The notes below the pieces were generated by a model, which was not told the DNA's origin, searched no databases, and saw only the letters and a program-made list of their open reading frames with translations. Shown here in pieces: positions 24,187 to 35,700 of a DNA stretch of 64,000 nucleotides. Source of the stretch: Saxidomus purpurata (lineage: Eukaryota > Mollusca > Bivalvia > Venerida > Veneridae); the NCBI GenBank assembly GCA_022818135.1, contig JAFMSR010000010.1, positions 37,458,754-37,522,753 on the forward strand, given 5' to 3'. The position numbers and the translations under genes are program-made. Each line of letters begins with the position of its first letter. Position 1 is the first letter of the stretch.

Positions 24187-24640
24187 TTATCTAGCTTTGA
24201 ATTTGTAAACTTGATTACTATTTTTTCTGTTTGTAATATATGTAGCGGATTTTCGTCTACCTAACCTGAGACATCTATCTATGTCACTATTTGTCAATGG
24301 AATCCCTTTCTTTGTTAAGTGCCCCGGGACTTTCATTTCAATATCTTCGGAAAAAAACTCCGGTACCACCCTGGATTCCAGACACAGTCGGGTACATTCA
24401 GCTTCCGTACTGTTCAAACCCAAGATCAAGCATAGTTGTTTTCTGAGCATTTTTCAGGTCGGTGTTTTCAGCAGGTTGCAGTCTTATGTTTTCATCTTTT
24501 AAGACAAGTATCTGGTCAGACAAAAAATTTGTTTGTGATCTTACAAAAGCTTTACTATCTGACATTATTTCATTTATATGGTCACTTTTAATTTTATTTA
24601 TGATCATAGCACCATGTTCTGTCAACTCTTCTTTGAAAAG
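24187..24640 (-). pseudogene. Decayed LINE ORF1-like fragment
   Basis: Two overlapping minus-strand frames read together like a retrotransposon ORF1 protein: a coiled segment (LSDQILVLKDENIRLQ), then LGFEQYGS, and in the other frame a segment ending PLTNSDIDRCLRLGRRK. The 'DIDR..RLGR' phrase after an 'EQY' phrase is the usual ORF1 layout. A frameshift separates the parts at about 24400-24450. No RT follows. Confidence 0.6.
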
Positions 24641-25049
24641 TTATGGTATTGCTGATGTGGGGTTTGTTTATCGTCTTAGTATCAAAATCATATCGTATTA
24701 TAATAAAGACTATCTTTACTTTCACAATAACCACCAATTGATTCATGTTTTTTGTTGTTGATTTTGTTGAGAGGTGATGCCTTTGTTGCGTTTTCGACTT
24801 CTTTGTTGAATGAACACATTTGTACGTTGGCGGGTAATCTATTGGTCTTGGTCTATGTCTTGCAACTCATCCTTCGTTTGTAGAGCTTTTCGATTTCTGT
24901 ATCTTGTTGAATGTACTCAAACATTAGGTAGTGTTACAGTGATTTTTCATTTGCTGCAAGTCTTGACAAAACTAGATATGTACTCACTGCACATTCTACC
25001 GACGTGCTATCATGAAAGATCCCATCGAGTATATTATGGCTGAAGAAAA

Positions 25050-25760
25050 ATGGTATATATCAACACTCACCATGCAGAAGCACAAAGACAACATGAGCGA
25101 TCAAGACACTTACTAGACTACAAATGTGCATAACCTCACATTGCGACCTATTAATGTTTAAAGTTCCAGTAGTTTCCGAGTGTGGGCAAAATTTATTTAT
25201 TTGGAGAAAAAGTTCAAGGGTCCAAGAGTTAAAATTCTTACACTGCACAGCTTCACAATACAATGTTCCATCTACGTATCTTCCAAGTTTCAATTAAATC
25301 AGTGACTTGTTTTTGAGAAATGTTATTATGGTTAAAGTAGGAAAAGGTAGATCTCAGCTTGCAAACGTTCAAGAGTTATGTCTTATGCTGTGCACATCAT
25401 ACCGTATTACCTTCTATCATTCTCCAAGTTTCATTGATTCCTTCAAGTAGTTTCAGAGTTCTACTGCAGACACAATTTGGTAAATTATGCCTTTATAAAG
25501 GTGAGAAAAGGGATACAACTCAGATGTCAATTGCTCAAGAGTTACAACTTCACATTGCCATCTACCAGTGTTCCAAGATATAGTTCCGTCCAGTAGTTCC
25601 ATAGCTACCTTGAACGAGTATGGTGGACCATAAGCACATATAACAAACAGTTTCCACGTTCTGCTCCGGACCATGATTCACTGAAGAAGAAAAACTACAA
25701 TTGCAGTAGGTCTTTCCCTCTCCGTAAAGGGGACACAGTCTAAATCATCTACACGATTGC
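25050..25760. repeat. Degenerate tandem dispersed repeat
   Basis: Three units of roughly 150-190 bp share 'caagagttaa/tat..ctt...', 'ttccatctacgtatcttccaagtttcaatt' and 'cagtagtttcagag'. The pattern matches common bivalve repeats with a 'caagagttac' theme. Non-coding. Confidence 0.6.
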
Positions 25761-26759
25761 TGTTTCATTTAAGAATGTGACGAGTGTCAAGTCAGCTTAG
25801 GAAACAACTATCCTTGCCGAACATGTACACTCGCAGAAACAATAGTTCGACGGAGCCTACGTCGGGGTGCACGTGATTACAGTGTAACCAATCAACACAC
25901 AAGTCTTACACAAAACATGAGTTTTTAAAACATCAACACCAAATTGTGCTACCGTTGTTCCAACTATTGTATGGCGGTTTATTGTGCAATATGAAAACTT
26001 GAAAAAAGACCCCACCTCTCGTCGTTTCAAAACGGAAAGCCTGTGCATCAGTTCGTTCGCAGATAGGCGAGGTAACTGAAACACAAAATAGGGGAAGAGG
26101 TCCAGGAAGTTGCACTAACCAGGCAGGAGCGGAATGGAGATAGAGTGCATTGGATGAGAAGGAACACTATTGCGATACCATTTAGGGATCGATGTCACTG
26201 AAACTTCACTTGTCTGATAGTAACAGTATACAGACATTGGGGAAGTACATAAAAATTGCAATAAAAACTGCAACAACTGAACGAGCACAACTAGGATTTT
26301 TTTATTGAAATATGATCAAGTAATATTAAAGTAAACCAACAGTGAATCCCTGAGTAAAATTCTGAGGACAATAATTTATAAAACAGAACAAAACTATGTT
26401 AAGACAACAATATAAGTTAACAACAATTACCCGATAATAAGTGGTTAACAATATTCTCAAAGAATACTGTAAATGTATGCTTAGTTTTCTAATAAAACAT
26501 TTCATCCACTTGTGTGTAAAATGATTAGTTAAACTGTTTCTTTTTTCTAACACTTACGCAAAAGTTGCAAGACTAGGTAAAACAGGTCATCAATGAAAAA
26601 TGTGCAAACAAAAACACTGAAAAGCCCGCAAGTTGCAGGACAGCAGCTTCTCAAACGAGAGTAGGTGAATGCTATCCAGATTTAATATTAAAATTTATTA
26701 CTGTAGCTTTTTTTTTTAATATTTATATTTGCAAAACACAAAAATTTTACAGCTATGTG

Positions 26760-27930
26760 CTGTAGCTTAAAAAAAAGAGGAAAGGTGGGGCCAATTTTGA
26801 ACCCAGGTCAATAACTAGAACAGATATAGAAGAAAACTAGACAATGCCACACACCAAATATCAAGATCTAGACCTTGCAATTATGGAGAAGAGAATTTCA
26901 AAACTTTTCCTATATAAATATATGCAAAAAACTCATCCCTGGGGTGTGGACAATTTTGACCCCAGGGGCATAATATGAACAATCTTAATAGAAGACAAAC
27001 TAAGCTATGCAACATATCAAATATCTATGGTCTGCACCTTATGGTTTTGGCATTAACATTTAAAAGTTCCTTATTTAAGTCAATATAAATCAAGTGATCC
27101 CTGAGGCATGGTCAATTTTGACCCAAGGGGCATAATTTGTACAATCTTGGTAGAGGATCACTAGGTAATACTACACACCAAATTTCTAAGCTATGGGCCT
27201 CATGGTTTTGAACCATAAGATTTTGCAAGTATTTCTTTACACATTAAGTTTTTTTAAAACAAGTGAGCCCTGGGGTTATAGTAAATTTGACTTAAGAGGT
27301 ATAAATTGAACAACTTTGTTAATGAACCATTATGTGATGTTGCATACCAAATATCTCAGCTCCAGGCCTTACGGTATAAAATAAGATCTCTTTTAAGTAT
27401 TACCTTATACAAGTCTATATAAAACATATTATCCCAGGGGAAGGGCCAATTTTGACCCAAAAGCATGTTTTGAACAAACCTGATACAGCTTCGCCTTTTT
27501 TTCCAGAAACCCGTAAGTCAATTTTAAAGTTTTGAGAAAATCGATTTTGAAGTTTGAAATTCCAATGAAGATTTTATGGAATTAGCTTTTAACCAAGTTA
27601 TATTAGTTCCATAAGAAAACAGACTATGTCATCATAAAGAGCTTGATGAGACAAGTACAACGGTACCAAAATGTCAAAACCTCAAAAAACGACTTACTGG
27701 GTTCTGGAAATAAGGCGACGACAGGTCCACTACACAATGTTATACACCAAATAACTAAACTCTAGGCCTTTCAGTTTCTGACAACATGCTTAAAGTCTTA
27801 CTTTATGTTTATGACATAAAACACATACGGCCCCACATAATGGGGCCAGACATGATCTGAACAAATGAGCTAACCACATGACAGTGCCACTGCCACATAC
27901 CAAATATCTCAGCTCTGGTACTTGCAGTTT
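26760..27930. repeat. Tandem dispersed repeat, 160-170 bp units
   Basis: The phrase 'caattttgaccccaggggcataat' recurs at about 26790, 26949, 27111, 27281 and 27445, each followed by 'gaacaatcttggtagaggaccactaggt' and 'caccaaatatcta' variants. A final degenerate unit lies near 27840. The array is interrupted by the MITE at 27489-27720. Confidence 0.8.
27489..27720. mobile_element. 232-bp MITE with 4-bp target duplication
   Basis: Inverted ends of about 30 bp (left CTTCGCC...CCAGAAACCCGTAAGTC; right the inverse of CGTCGCC...CCAGAACCCAGTAAGTC) are flanked by ACAG on both sides (27485-27488 and 27721-27724). It splits one unit of the surrounding tandem repeat, so it is younger than the repeat. 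Confidence 0.8.
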
Positions 27931-29510
27931 TGGTGAAGAAGATTTTTAAAGTTTTCCCTGTTTACTCTCCTAGCAACCTGTGTTCTACATAAAATGGAAT
28001 CCTTTAAACAGTTTTAGAAGAGCTTCATGCAAGTAAAATCACTGCTAAATTTTGGTTGAAGGAAAAAGTGTAAGGATAGATGACAGGCTATAATACATTG
28101 TAGCTCATCCCCTCAAAAATTGTACCAACCATTTAATACTACGTTATTACTCAAACTTAAGCTCTTTAGCAGGTATAAGAGAACTTAACAAAATAAACTC
28201 TACTAAACGGCTAGTTCACTGAAATGAGTAAAATTGACAAAGGCAAGGATGCCAAAAGTTTAGCTTTCTGTCAAGCACACATACAATGTTTGATATCAAG
28301 TTAGGAGGAAATTCAGTTTTTTGTAGCAAAACCAAATCTGACAGACAATGTTTCTACATTAGAGATTTCAGAGAACAATACATTACTCTTGAGACATAAT
28401 TTGTACCAAATACATAAAGCAAAGCAGCGTTGCATAAGTGATAAAAAAAATGTTGAAACAAGTTATATTTCCTACCGTTTCGAACTTTTGCAATTACAGT
28501 TTGTTGTATTTTAACAGTTTTATAGGATATTGCACAATAATAAAGAACATTGTATTTGACAACTGTCCCAGATATTTTACTGCTAATAGTACTTAGACAA
28601 ATGTCCCTCAAATCAGATCTATTTTTTTGTAAATAAGACTGCATTCTATTAAGATTTCTACTGAGATCTATAACAAAGGACTGAGTAAAAAGTAAATGGG
28701 GAGCTACAAGTAATTTAAGAGCCGTCTACTGGTTTAAAGCCATACCACTACGATATTCTTCTTTAATTTTTACGTAGTTACAACAATCTATTAAGGTGCC
28801 AACAAAATTCCATGAATTTTCCATATTTTTCAGTTTTCAATGATACAGAAATTAAACTTATGGTGCTTTATGTTTTAACGAAAAAGACCATACAATTCTA
28901 AAATTGTGCACTGTAAAAAATATTGTGCCACGAAAATTACTATTTGTACTCAGTATTGGTCCCATTCAAAGTCATTTACGTAACATAATTTAGAATGGAT
29001 AATCGTATTTTTGACTTGATCTATGACCTATTTTAAACAAGAGTATCTACCTTTTTATAATTCAAAAGACTGTGTAGGGTTATTTTCCAAATGTTCTATA
29101 AAATTCCAGAGTACTTTCAGAAATTCCATTATGTAATTAGAAATTATCATTTTAAATGAGTTTTTCAGAAAAAACATCATTTTCCCTACCTATTCAAGAC
29201 CTAAGCAAACCCTGGACCTGTCACTTCCCCCCTTTTGCACATTAATGGTATAACAGTACATTTTGTTTCATTATATTTATATACACAATATTATTGGGAG
29301 ATCTCAAAATAGAAATTAAAGTGTATATATGCATCTTTAAAGAATATTATACACTGCCTCTACTGGTCACTTCACAGAAACAGGAATTTTACCATTCAGT
29401 GTTAATACAACGAAAATGGCAGTGAAATGATCATAAAAATACTTCTATCACTCTTACCAATATATCAAAGATGAATTATCCTGAGAAACAAATATTTACT
29501 ATTACAATTT
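27931..29510. other. Sequence 3' of TERB1, nothing coding
   Basis: AT-rich, no convincing exon. The TERB1 3' UTR should lie at the upper end (minus strand, below 29511), but no clear AATAAA was found on the minus strand close to the stop codon. Confidence 0.4.
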
Positions 29511-29729
29511 CTAAATTTTCTTATGCAAAGTTCGCCACTTATTTCTTAAATCTTCTGTGGTCCTTCCCTGAGCAAAAGTAAAACTTTTCAGAATGGTTTT
29601 CCAATTATATCCGTGTTTCATGACACCCCTCCTCAGTCTTCGCTCCTCGCACATAGAGAATGGCTTATGCCCCCGTGACCGTGATTTAACAGACACACAT
29701 TTAGAACTTGAAGCCCGACTACTCGATGC
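29511..29729 (-). CDS. TERB1: TERB1 exon 18: second, terminal Myb domain
   Basis: The acceptor CTTTGCAG at 29730 leads in phase 0 into ASSSRASSSKCVSVKSRSRG and then HKPFSMCEERRLRRGVMKHG, YNWKTILKSFTFAQGRTTED and LRNKWRTLHKKI, then TAG. Three regularly spaced aromatic positions (F, W, W) and 'GR(T)..DLRNKW..L' are the telobox-like Myb pattern seen in TRF-type proteins. The exon's phase and reading frame continue exon 17, so the gene product has a Myb tandem about 20 residues apart. Confidence 0.88.
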   Translation of the reverse strand, partial: ASSSRASSSKCVSVKSRSRGHKPFSMCEERRLRRGVMKHGYNWKTILKSFTFAQGRTTEDLRNKWRTLHKKI

Positions 29730-32700
29730 CTGCAAAGATATAAACATCCTTCATCAGCCCTGATGTGATCTGCTTAACTGATCAGGAAGTTAGGTTGGCT
29801 GACTTGACACAATTAAACCTCATCTAAGGTTCGAGCCCCTTTACCAACAAAACTCTAACTAGAAAATATGTCAGTTTCTAACACAGAATGGGAGCTAGCC
29901 TAGCGCTTCCCCTTACTCTGGAAATAGTAAAATAAACTGCCTGGTTATAATGAATAAATACTGTTGGGAATGAGACCAGACATGCAGTTAAACTGATGAT
30001 GATCTGCACTGGTTGAAACTTTAGGCTGAGTCATTGGTTCTAGCAGGGCAAGAGTTGTTCTGGCCAGATTTGAAAACAAAAGACTTGTAAAGTCGCAGAG
30101 CATTAGAAACGGTTTCCATAAATTAATGTAACCTAATGTTGTAGTTCATTGACTAATTTCCCATTAGTTGTTTTTAAAGCAGAGTGAAGAGATTATAGTA
30201 AGATATATTTGGTTACTAATTTGGACTAAATTTGAACAAACTTTGTAAAATATTGCCTTGTGTAATCTAGTTTTTCATTACATATAATGCAAAATCCTAG
30301 CATTCTCCACCAGGAAAATTCTCCTCTTACATAATGACATGCTAGCTAGACCAATGAACAAAGAAAGAATTGATAATCCTAACTTTTTTCAATCCACAGC
30401 ACATTTTCTAAAGAATGAATATCTTACTGCCAGTCATATTTTGATTTCATTAAGTAGATCAGATCAATTACTATTGTACAATCATATCTAGCTGTCATAA
30501 GATGCCTCTCCCAATGCATAAAACAGCTTAATTATAATAAGCTATACAACTAGAAAAATACTTTACACAGAAATTGGTTAATATACTGATTAAATGTGTT
30601 GATTTTCAATTAAACTGTCTATAAACTGCCAAAAGTAATTAACATCATAACTTTTACATACTTGCAGAAACCATCACATGTCCAAGATCTATAACCAAGG
30701 TAAAAAAAGACAGCACCAAACCACACTAAAATGTATGTAGCAACAGCAATCAAAAATATGCACAGTTATATTACATATATATATTATATCAGTTATATTC
30801 CTCCCCAGAAACCCTGTTTGAATGATATAAAAATAGTATATTGTAAAAAATATACCGTCATTCTCTTGTATTTGTCCATTAGATCCACATTTGTTCTGGA
30901 TGGATGAAAGCTGTAGGTGTTCAGGATCTGGTTCCAGTGTTTACCAATGGTTCTAACACCCTCCATCAGGTTCCTCTCTTCCTCTTCAGTGTATGGTACC
31001 CTTTTTCGACGTTTCTTTGTCCTGACTGGAGGTCGAAATTCCTCTAAGTATTCATCTGAGAGTGGCGATATCTGCATGTTCACAAGTCATGTCCATATAA
31101 AAACTAAGATTAAAAGATTTTTAATAATGAAATATGATGCAGTAGTAAATACAGAGAAACATTCAAAGCTTCCTAAGAACTATCCAATGCTTGACCTTTC
31201 TCCAAAGGAAGAACAGAAATCTCAGATGCTAGCGATAGAAATTCTGTCAAACTGCTGCAGTACATTTATCCCCAAGGCCAAATAGCTATTACATTTGTAC
31301 ATGTATACAAATGCATGTTGGTTGCTTAATGAAAAGTTGTGTAATACATTTGTAGTCTCAAGTATACATGTAAACATGTACATCATGAACACTATACACT
31401 GTATGCATGAACACAGATGAAACATATCGTTCAATTCATCTGGTGACTTTAAATTTCTACTCCAGCTGATCAAGATATACCAGTCTTCATGTAGAAGCTA
31501 AAGCTCATGTTTTGTTTGTACATACTGTTCATTATTACTGAATTTCAAACTTACTACTGCCCCTGTAAAAGGTGTATTTTAAAAGCATAGTTTGAGTAAA
31601 ATAGCAAAATAGCTGGCAGGAGCAGTTGTCTCCAGGTTCTAAGTTTCCCATGCACCCCACTTTTCCAATATTAGCATGTAATATTGACTATCACTTGGTT
31701 GATGTTCCTAATCAGTGAAAAAAAAATCCTATACTTGTCACTCTTCTCACTTCATAATTACTGCTGAAAATCATCTACAAACTGTGGGAATGTTCCCATT
31801 TTTTCTCTTAACAGGTTAAACTTTACAAGTGCTTCATCAAAAACAAGTGTTAACACAATCTTTAATACTCCAAAAGCTCACTTTTTTTTCCAGAACATTA
31901 TGAAATTACTATCCATCACAATTTTTAACCTCAAGCCACTGCCTTTGTTTCCTATAATTTTAGAACACTTATACTTCTGTTGGTACAAGATCTCAGCTTA
32001 TTTCACTAATTTAACTTCATGATGAAACAGATTTTTCTCCCTAGAGCAACTCTATTTTACTGCTACACAGCAGTCTCTAATTTAATAGCTTCTGTAGGAC
32101 TCAAGTAACTCTTACTGTGGAAAAAAAAAATGCATCCATATAAGATGCATATTGATTTTGCTCTTGGGGGAAAAAAGTTTAGCTTATAAATATAGGTCTA
32201 TCAGGGAAGCAGTGACAAGAAGTGTGATGTATTTTGCTTAAATCGACAGAATCATTTGTAGGAATTTGAATTTAGGTCATTGGAAAAACTCACTTGACAT
32301 TTAATCGGAACTTGTGGAAAAGTTCAGCTGATGAGGTGATTACAGAAAAAATACATCAGATTTCTTATTTGCATTGCTGATGCTACATGTAGCATGTTAA
32401 AAAAAGTTTTAATGAATCAAATCTGTTTTTTATAACTGTTATTTTATTGATATAAGAATTGTGACTTTGTTCTGTGTCTGTTTTGCTTGTTGTAAAAAAA
32501 ACCCTAAATGAATAAATTGGTTGTCCTATGGTAATTCCAAATAGAAAAAACAAGAGCTGTCCTTCACAAGTGACGAATGCCCCCGAAAGAGGTGTCTCAG
32601 TCTGTGTCCTCTCCATGTGCTCAATAAATGTGCTATATAATTTTAAAATCCTTCCATGCATGACAGAGTTACCATGCATACAGTATTCCATTTCTTTCAA

Positions 32701-35700
32701 ACACTAAGTGTGAGCTTGACCTTTGAGGTAGGGACATTGGTCTTGCATGCAAAACATCAGCTTGATGTGCTGAACATTTGTGCCAAGTTATTTTAAAATC
32801 TTTCAATGTATGACAAAGTTATAGTCCGGACACAAATGTATGCATATATACAGGATTCCATTACCTAAAAAGTCTAAGTGTGACTTTGACCTTTGAGGTA
32901 GCAACGTGGGTCTTGCACATGACACGTTGTCTTGATGTGCTAGACATTTGTGCCAAGTTATTTTAAAATCCTTCAATGCATGACAAAGTTATAGTCAGGA
33001 CACGAATGTGAGCATATATACATATATAGAAGATTCCATTACCTTCAAACTCTAAGTGTGACCTTGACCTTTGAGCTAGGGACGTGGATCTTGCATGCGA
33101 CACGTCGTCTTGATGTGCTAGACATTTGGGCCAAGTTATTTTAAAATCTTTCAATGCATGACAAAGTTACAGTCCGGACACAAATGTATGCATATATACA
33201 AGTGGGGACGGACAGACAGTCGGTGCGATTTTAATATGCCACCCTTTGGGGGCATAAAAAGGTATTTTGAATGCATTTGATTTTCTAAGAAATCAGTTTT
33301 CTGCTGTTTTGAAAACTGCATTTTAATAATTTCTTTAAAGTGCTTCTTTAATCTTAACCCTGATGATTATGCTAAATGGTAATACTAGAACCAACCACAG
33401 CTTTATAATTATTATCTTGGCAGGAGTTAGTCTCACTGTCTCCTGCCCCTACATGTTTGGTGAGTAATTAAGTCATAAATCCCACCACGTTGCCTTTTAA
33501 CAAAACTTTGCTGCATGAATTACTAAAATCCCTTACAAAAAATTGAAGGCTGCACATGTCAACCAATCAATCAATTTTGTATGGAGAATTTTAAAGACCT
33601 GACACAAATAACTAAGAGGCTATGAATGTGACCTAGACCTTTGAAGTAGGTGAATTGTTTTAGCACAGCACATTTTTGTTGTTGTGGAGAACATTTACCC
33701 CAAACTTTCTAAAATCAATTAAAACCAAGAAAGTTACAGCCCCTGGGCACAGAAGTCTACTGACCCACAATTCAAGCGATCATCCAACTATTTCATTCCT
33801 ATATATCCCCTCAAACTTTGGGTATTAAAATGAAATAATTAAACTACTTGCGTGTCATGCTTTGCAAACAAATATTTTGACCTGTAGCTATTATTGCCCA
33901 AGTGTGCTTAATTTCAATGCACCATTAAAATGTTGGGAAGGGGAAAGTACTTTCATAAATCTGTTTAACAGAATTGGCCAAGTTATCTTTCTTAATAGCT
34001 GAAACCAGTTGATCTCTATACATTTGTACACTCAATAGTTGTTCTTTACTTGTCAATAATCCTACAAGCTGATATGGAAAATAGTTTTTTTTTTAACCCT
34101 AACAAAACCCCTAACATTGCTGGTGACAGATATTTCTGCCAGACAACAACACTGATCTTCAGACATCATTAAATTTTGTCTACACATCAACTATTCCAAT
34201 TTAAAAAAAAGGCTATATGAAATACAGAGATGTCCAGCATGTGGTTGCTAGCTCATCAGTAACATAAACCTGAATTGTCTGTTAATAACAAGTTCTTGAA
34301 GAAGAACAGGACTATAACTGCTTGACAATGCCATTTAGAACAAACCTACTATTATTGAGTGTTACACATAATTACTAGCATAAATATATCCTCTTGTAAA
34401 ACTACTTAGTATCATGTGTAATAAATGATACTGTTGGTAGATAAAGTTATTCAACTACCGTATCATGCTGACAGATCATTCTGAAATGCTGTTAAATTCT
34501 AACCAGGATATTGCAAAGCTTTTTCTGCTCTAGAAGGTTTACAAATAAAGCCTTCTCTAATTATATTTCATCACTTACGTTATCAGCCGAGTCTGAAGAG
34601 AATTCATACAGTGCTTCCTTTCTTTTCAAATCACTGGCTGTCAATGGTAATTTATTCTGGAATTTTCTCTTCAATCTATTTTTTAAGCCTTTAGACTTTT
34701 TTAATTTGTGTATGTAAATTCTCTCAAGTTGTCGCAGTTTTCGATGCGTAGGACACGTATTTGGATCAGTTTCAAGAGCAATATTGTACGTTCTGGAATT
34801 CAGCTGTAAACCCTGGCTATCGGAACTGTTGACTCCAGTGCAACCTGTGTATTATGAAAAGTAAAGGCCTCTTTAATAAAGCCCCATATACAAATCAAGC
34901 CAAGCATTGAAGTTTTCTCTATTACTTAGTAAATAGTAATAAACTGCTAAATACACTGCAACTGGTCAAATGTAGAATGTGATAGTTATAAAGCAGACAT
35001 ATTTATAAACTTAAGCAGTCAATACTGCTTCTCAATAGACCACTGACTCAAGTGACCTGACTATAAAACCTTACTCATGATATCATTTTTGCTGAGAAAA
35101 TTAAGATTAATTTTTCATTTATATTGAATTTCAAACTTAGTCAAACACATAGCTAAAATAAATTCAAGCTAACCTGGACACTTGTTTTCAGAATAATTCT
35201 TGACTTTCTTGCTGCTTCTAAGGACAGCTGCACTTATATTAGGAGGCCCTTCATCATCTGAAGTATCGCTACTGCTACGAAATCCATCTATGTTACCTTG
35301 AAAACATATGAAAAACTGTGAATGCATGTAAATTCTTAGGCATGAATTTTTTCTGGATTTTGAATAAAATGCTATTTCTTGAGTCCTGGAATTTGTCGAT
35401 TTAATTTTTTTTTATAAAAATGGTAATTTCAAACAGTTTTCAGTTGGGATTTTAAATACTTGGATCAACTTATCCACAAAATCCATGAAAAATAGAGCCT
35501 AACAACATTAATGGTTTCAAAATAGATTTTACACTTACATGATTATGTAATCAGTGTTTTATTCATAGAGACCATTCAGTCCTCATTATCTTGCATATAA
35601 TTATGCAGTAAACATTTTTGTCTTTTGTGGTCATCACTAAATAAGTCTTATAGTACATTTAAATTTAAAACATATTGATCAGTTAAAAAAACAACAAATG

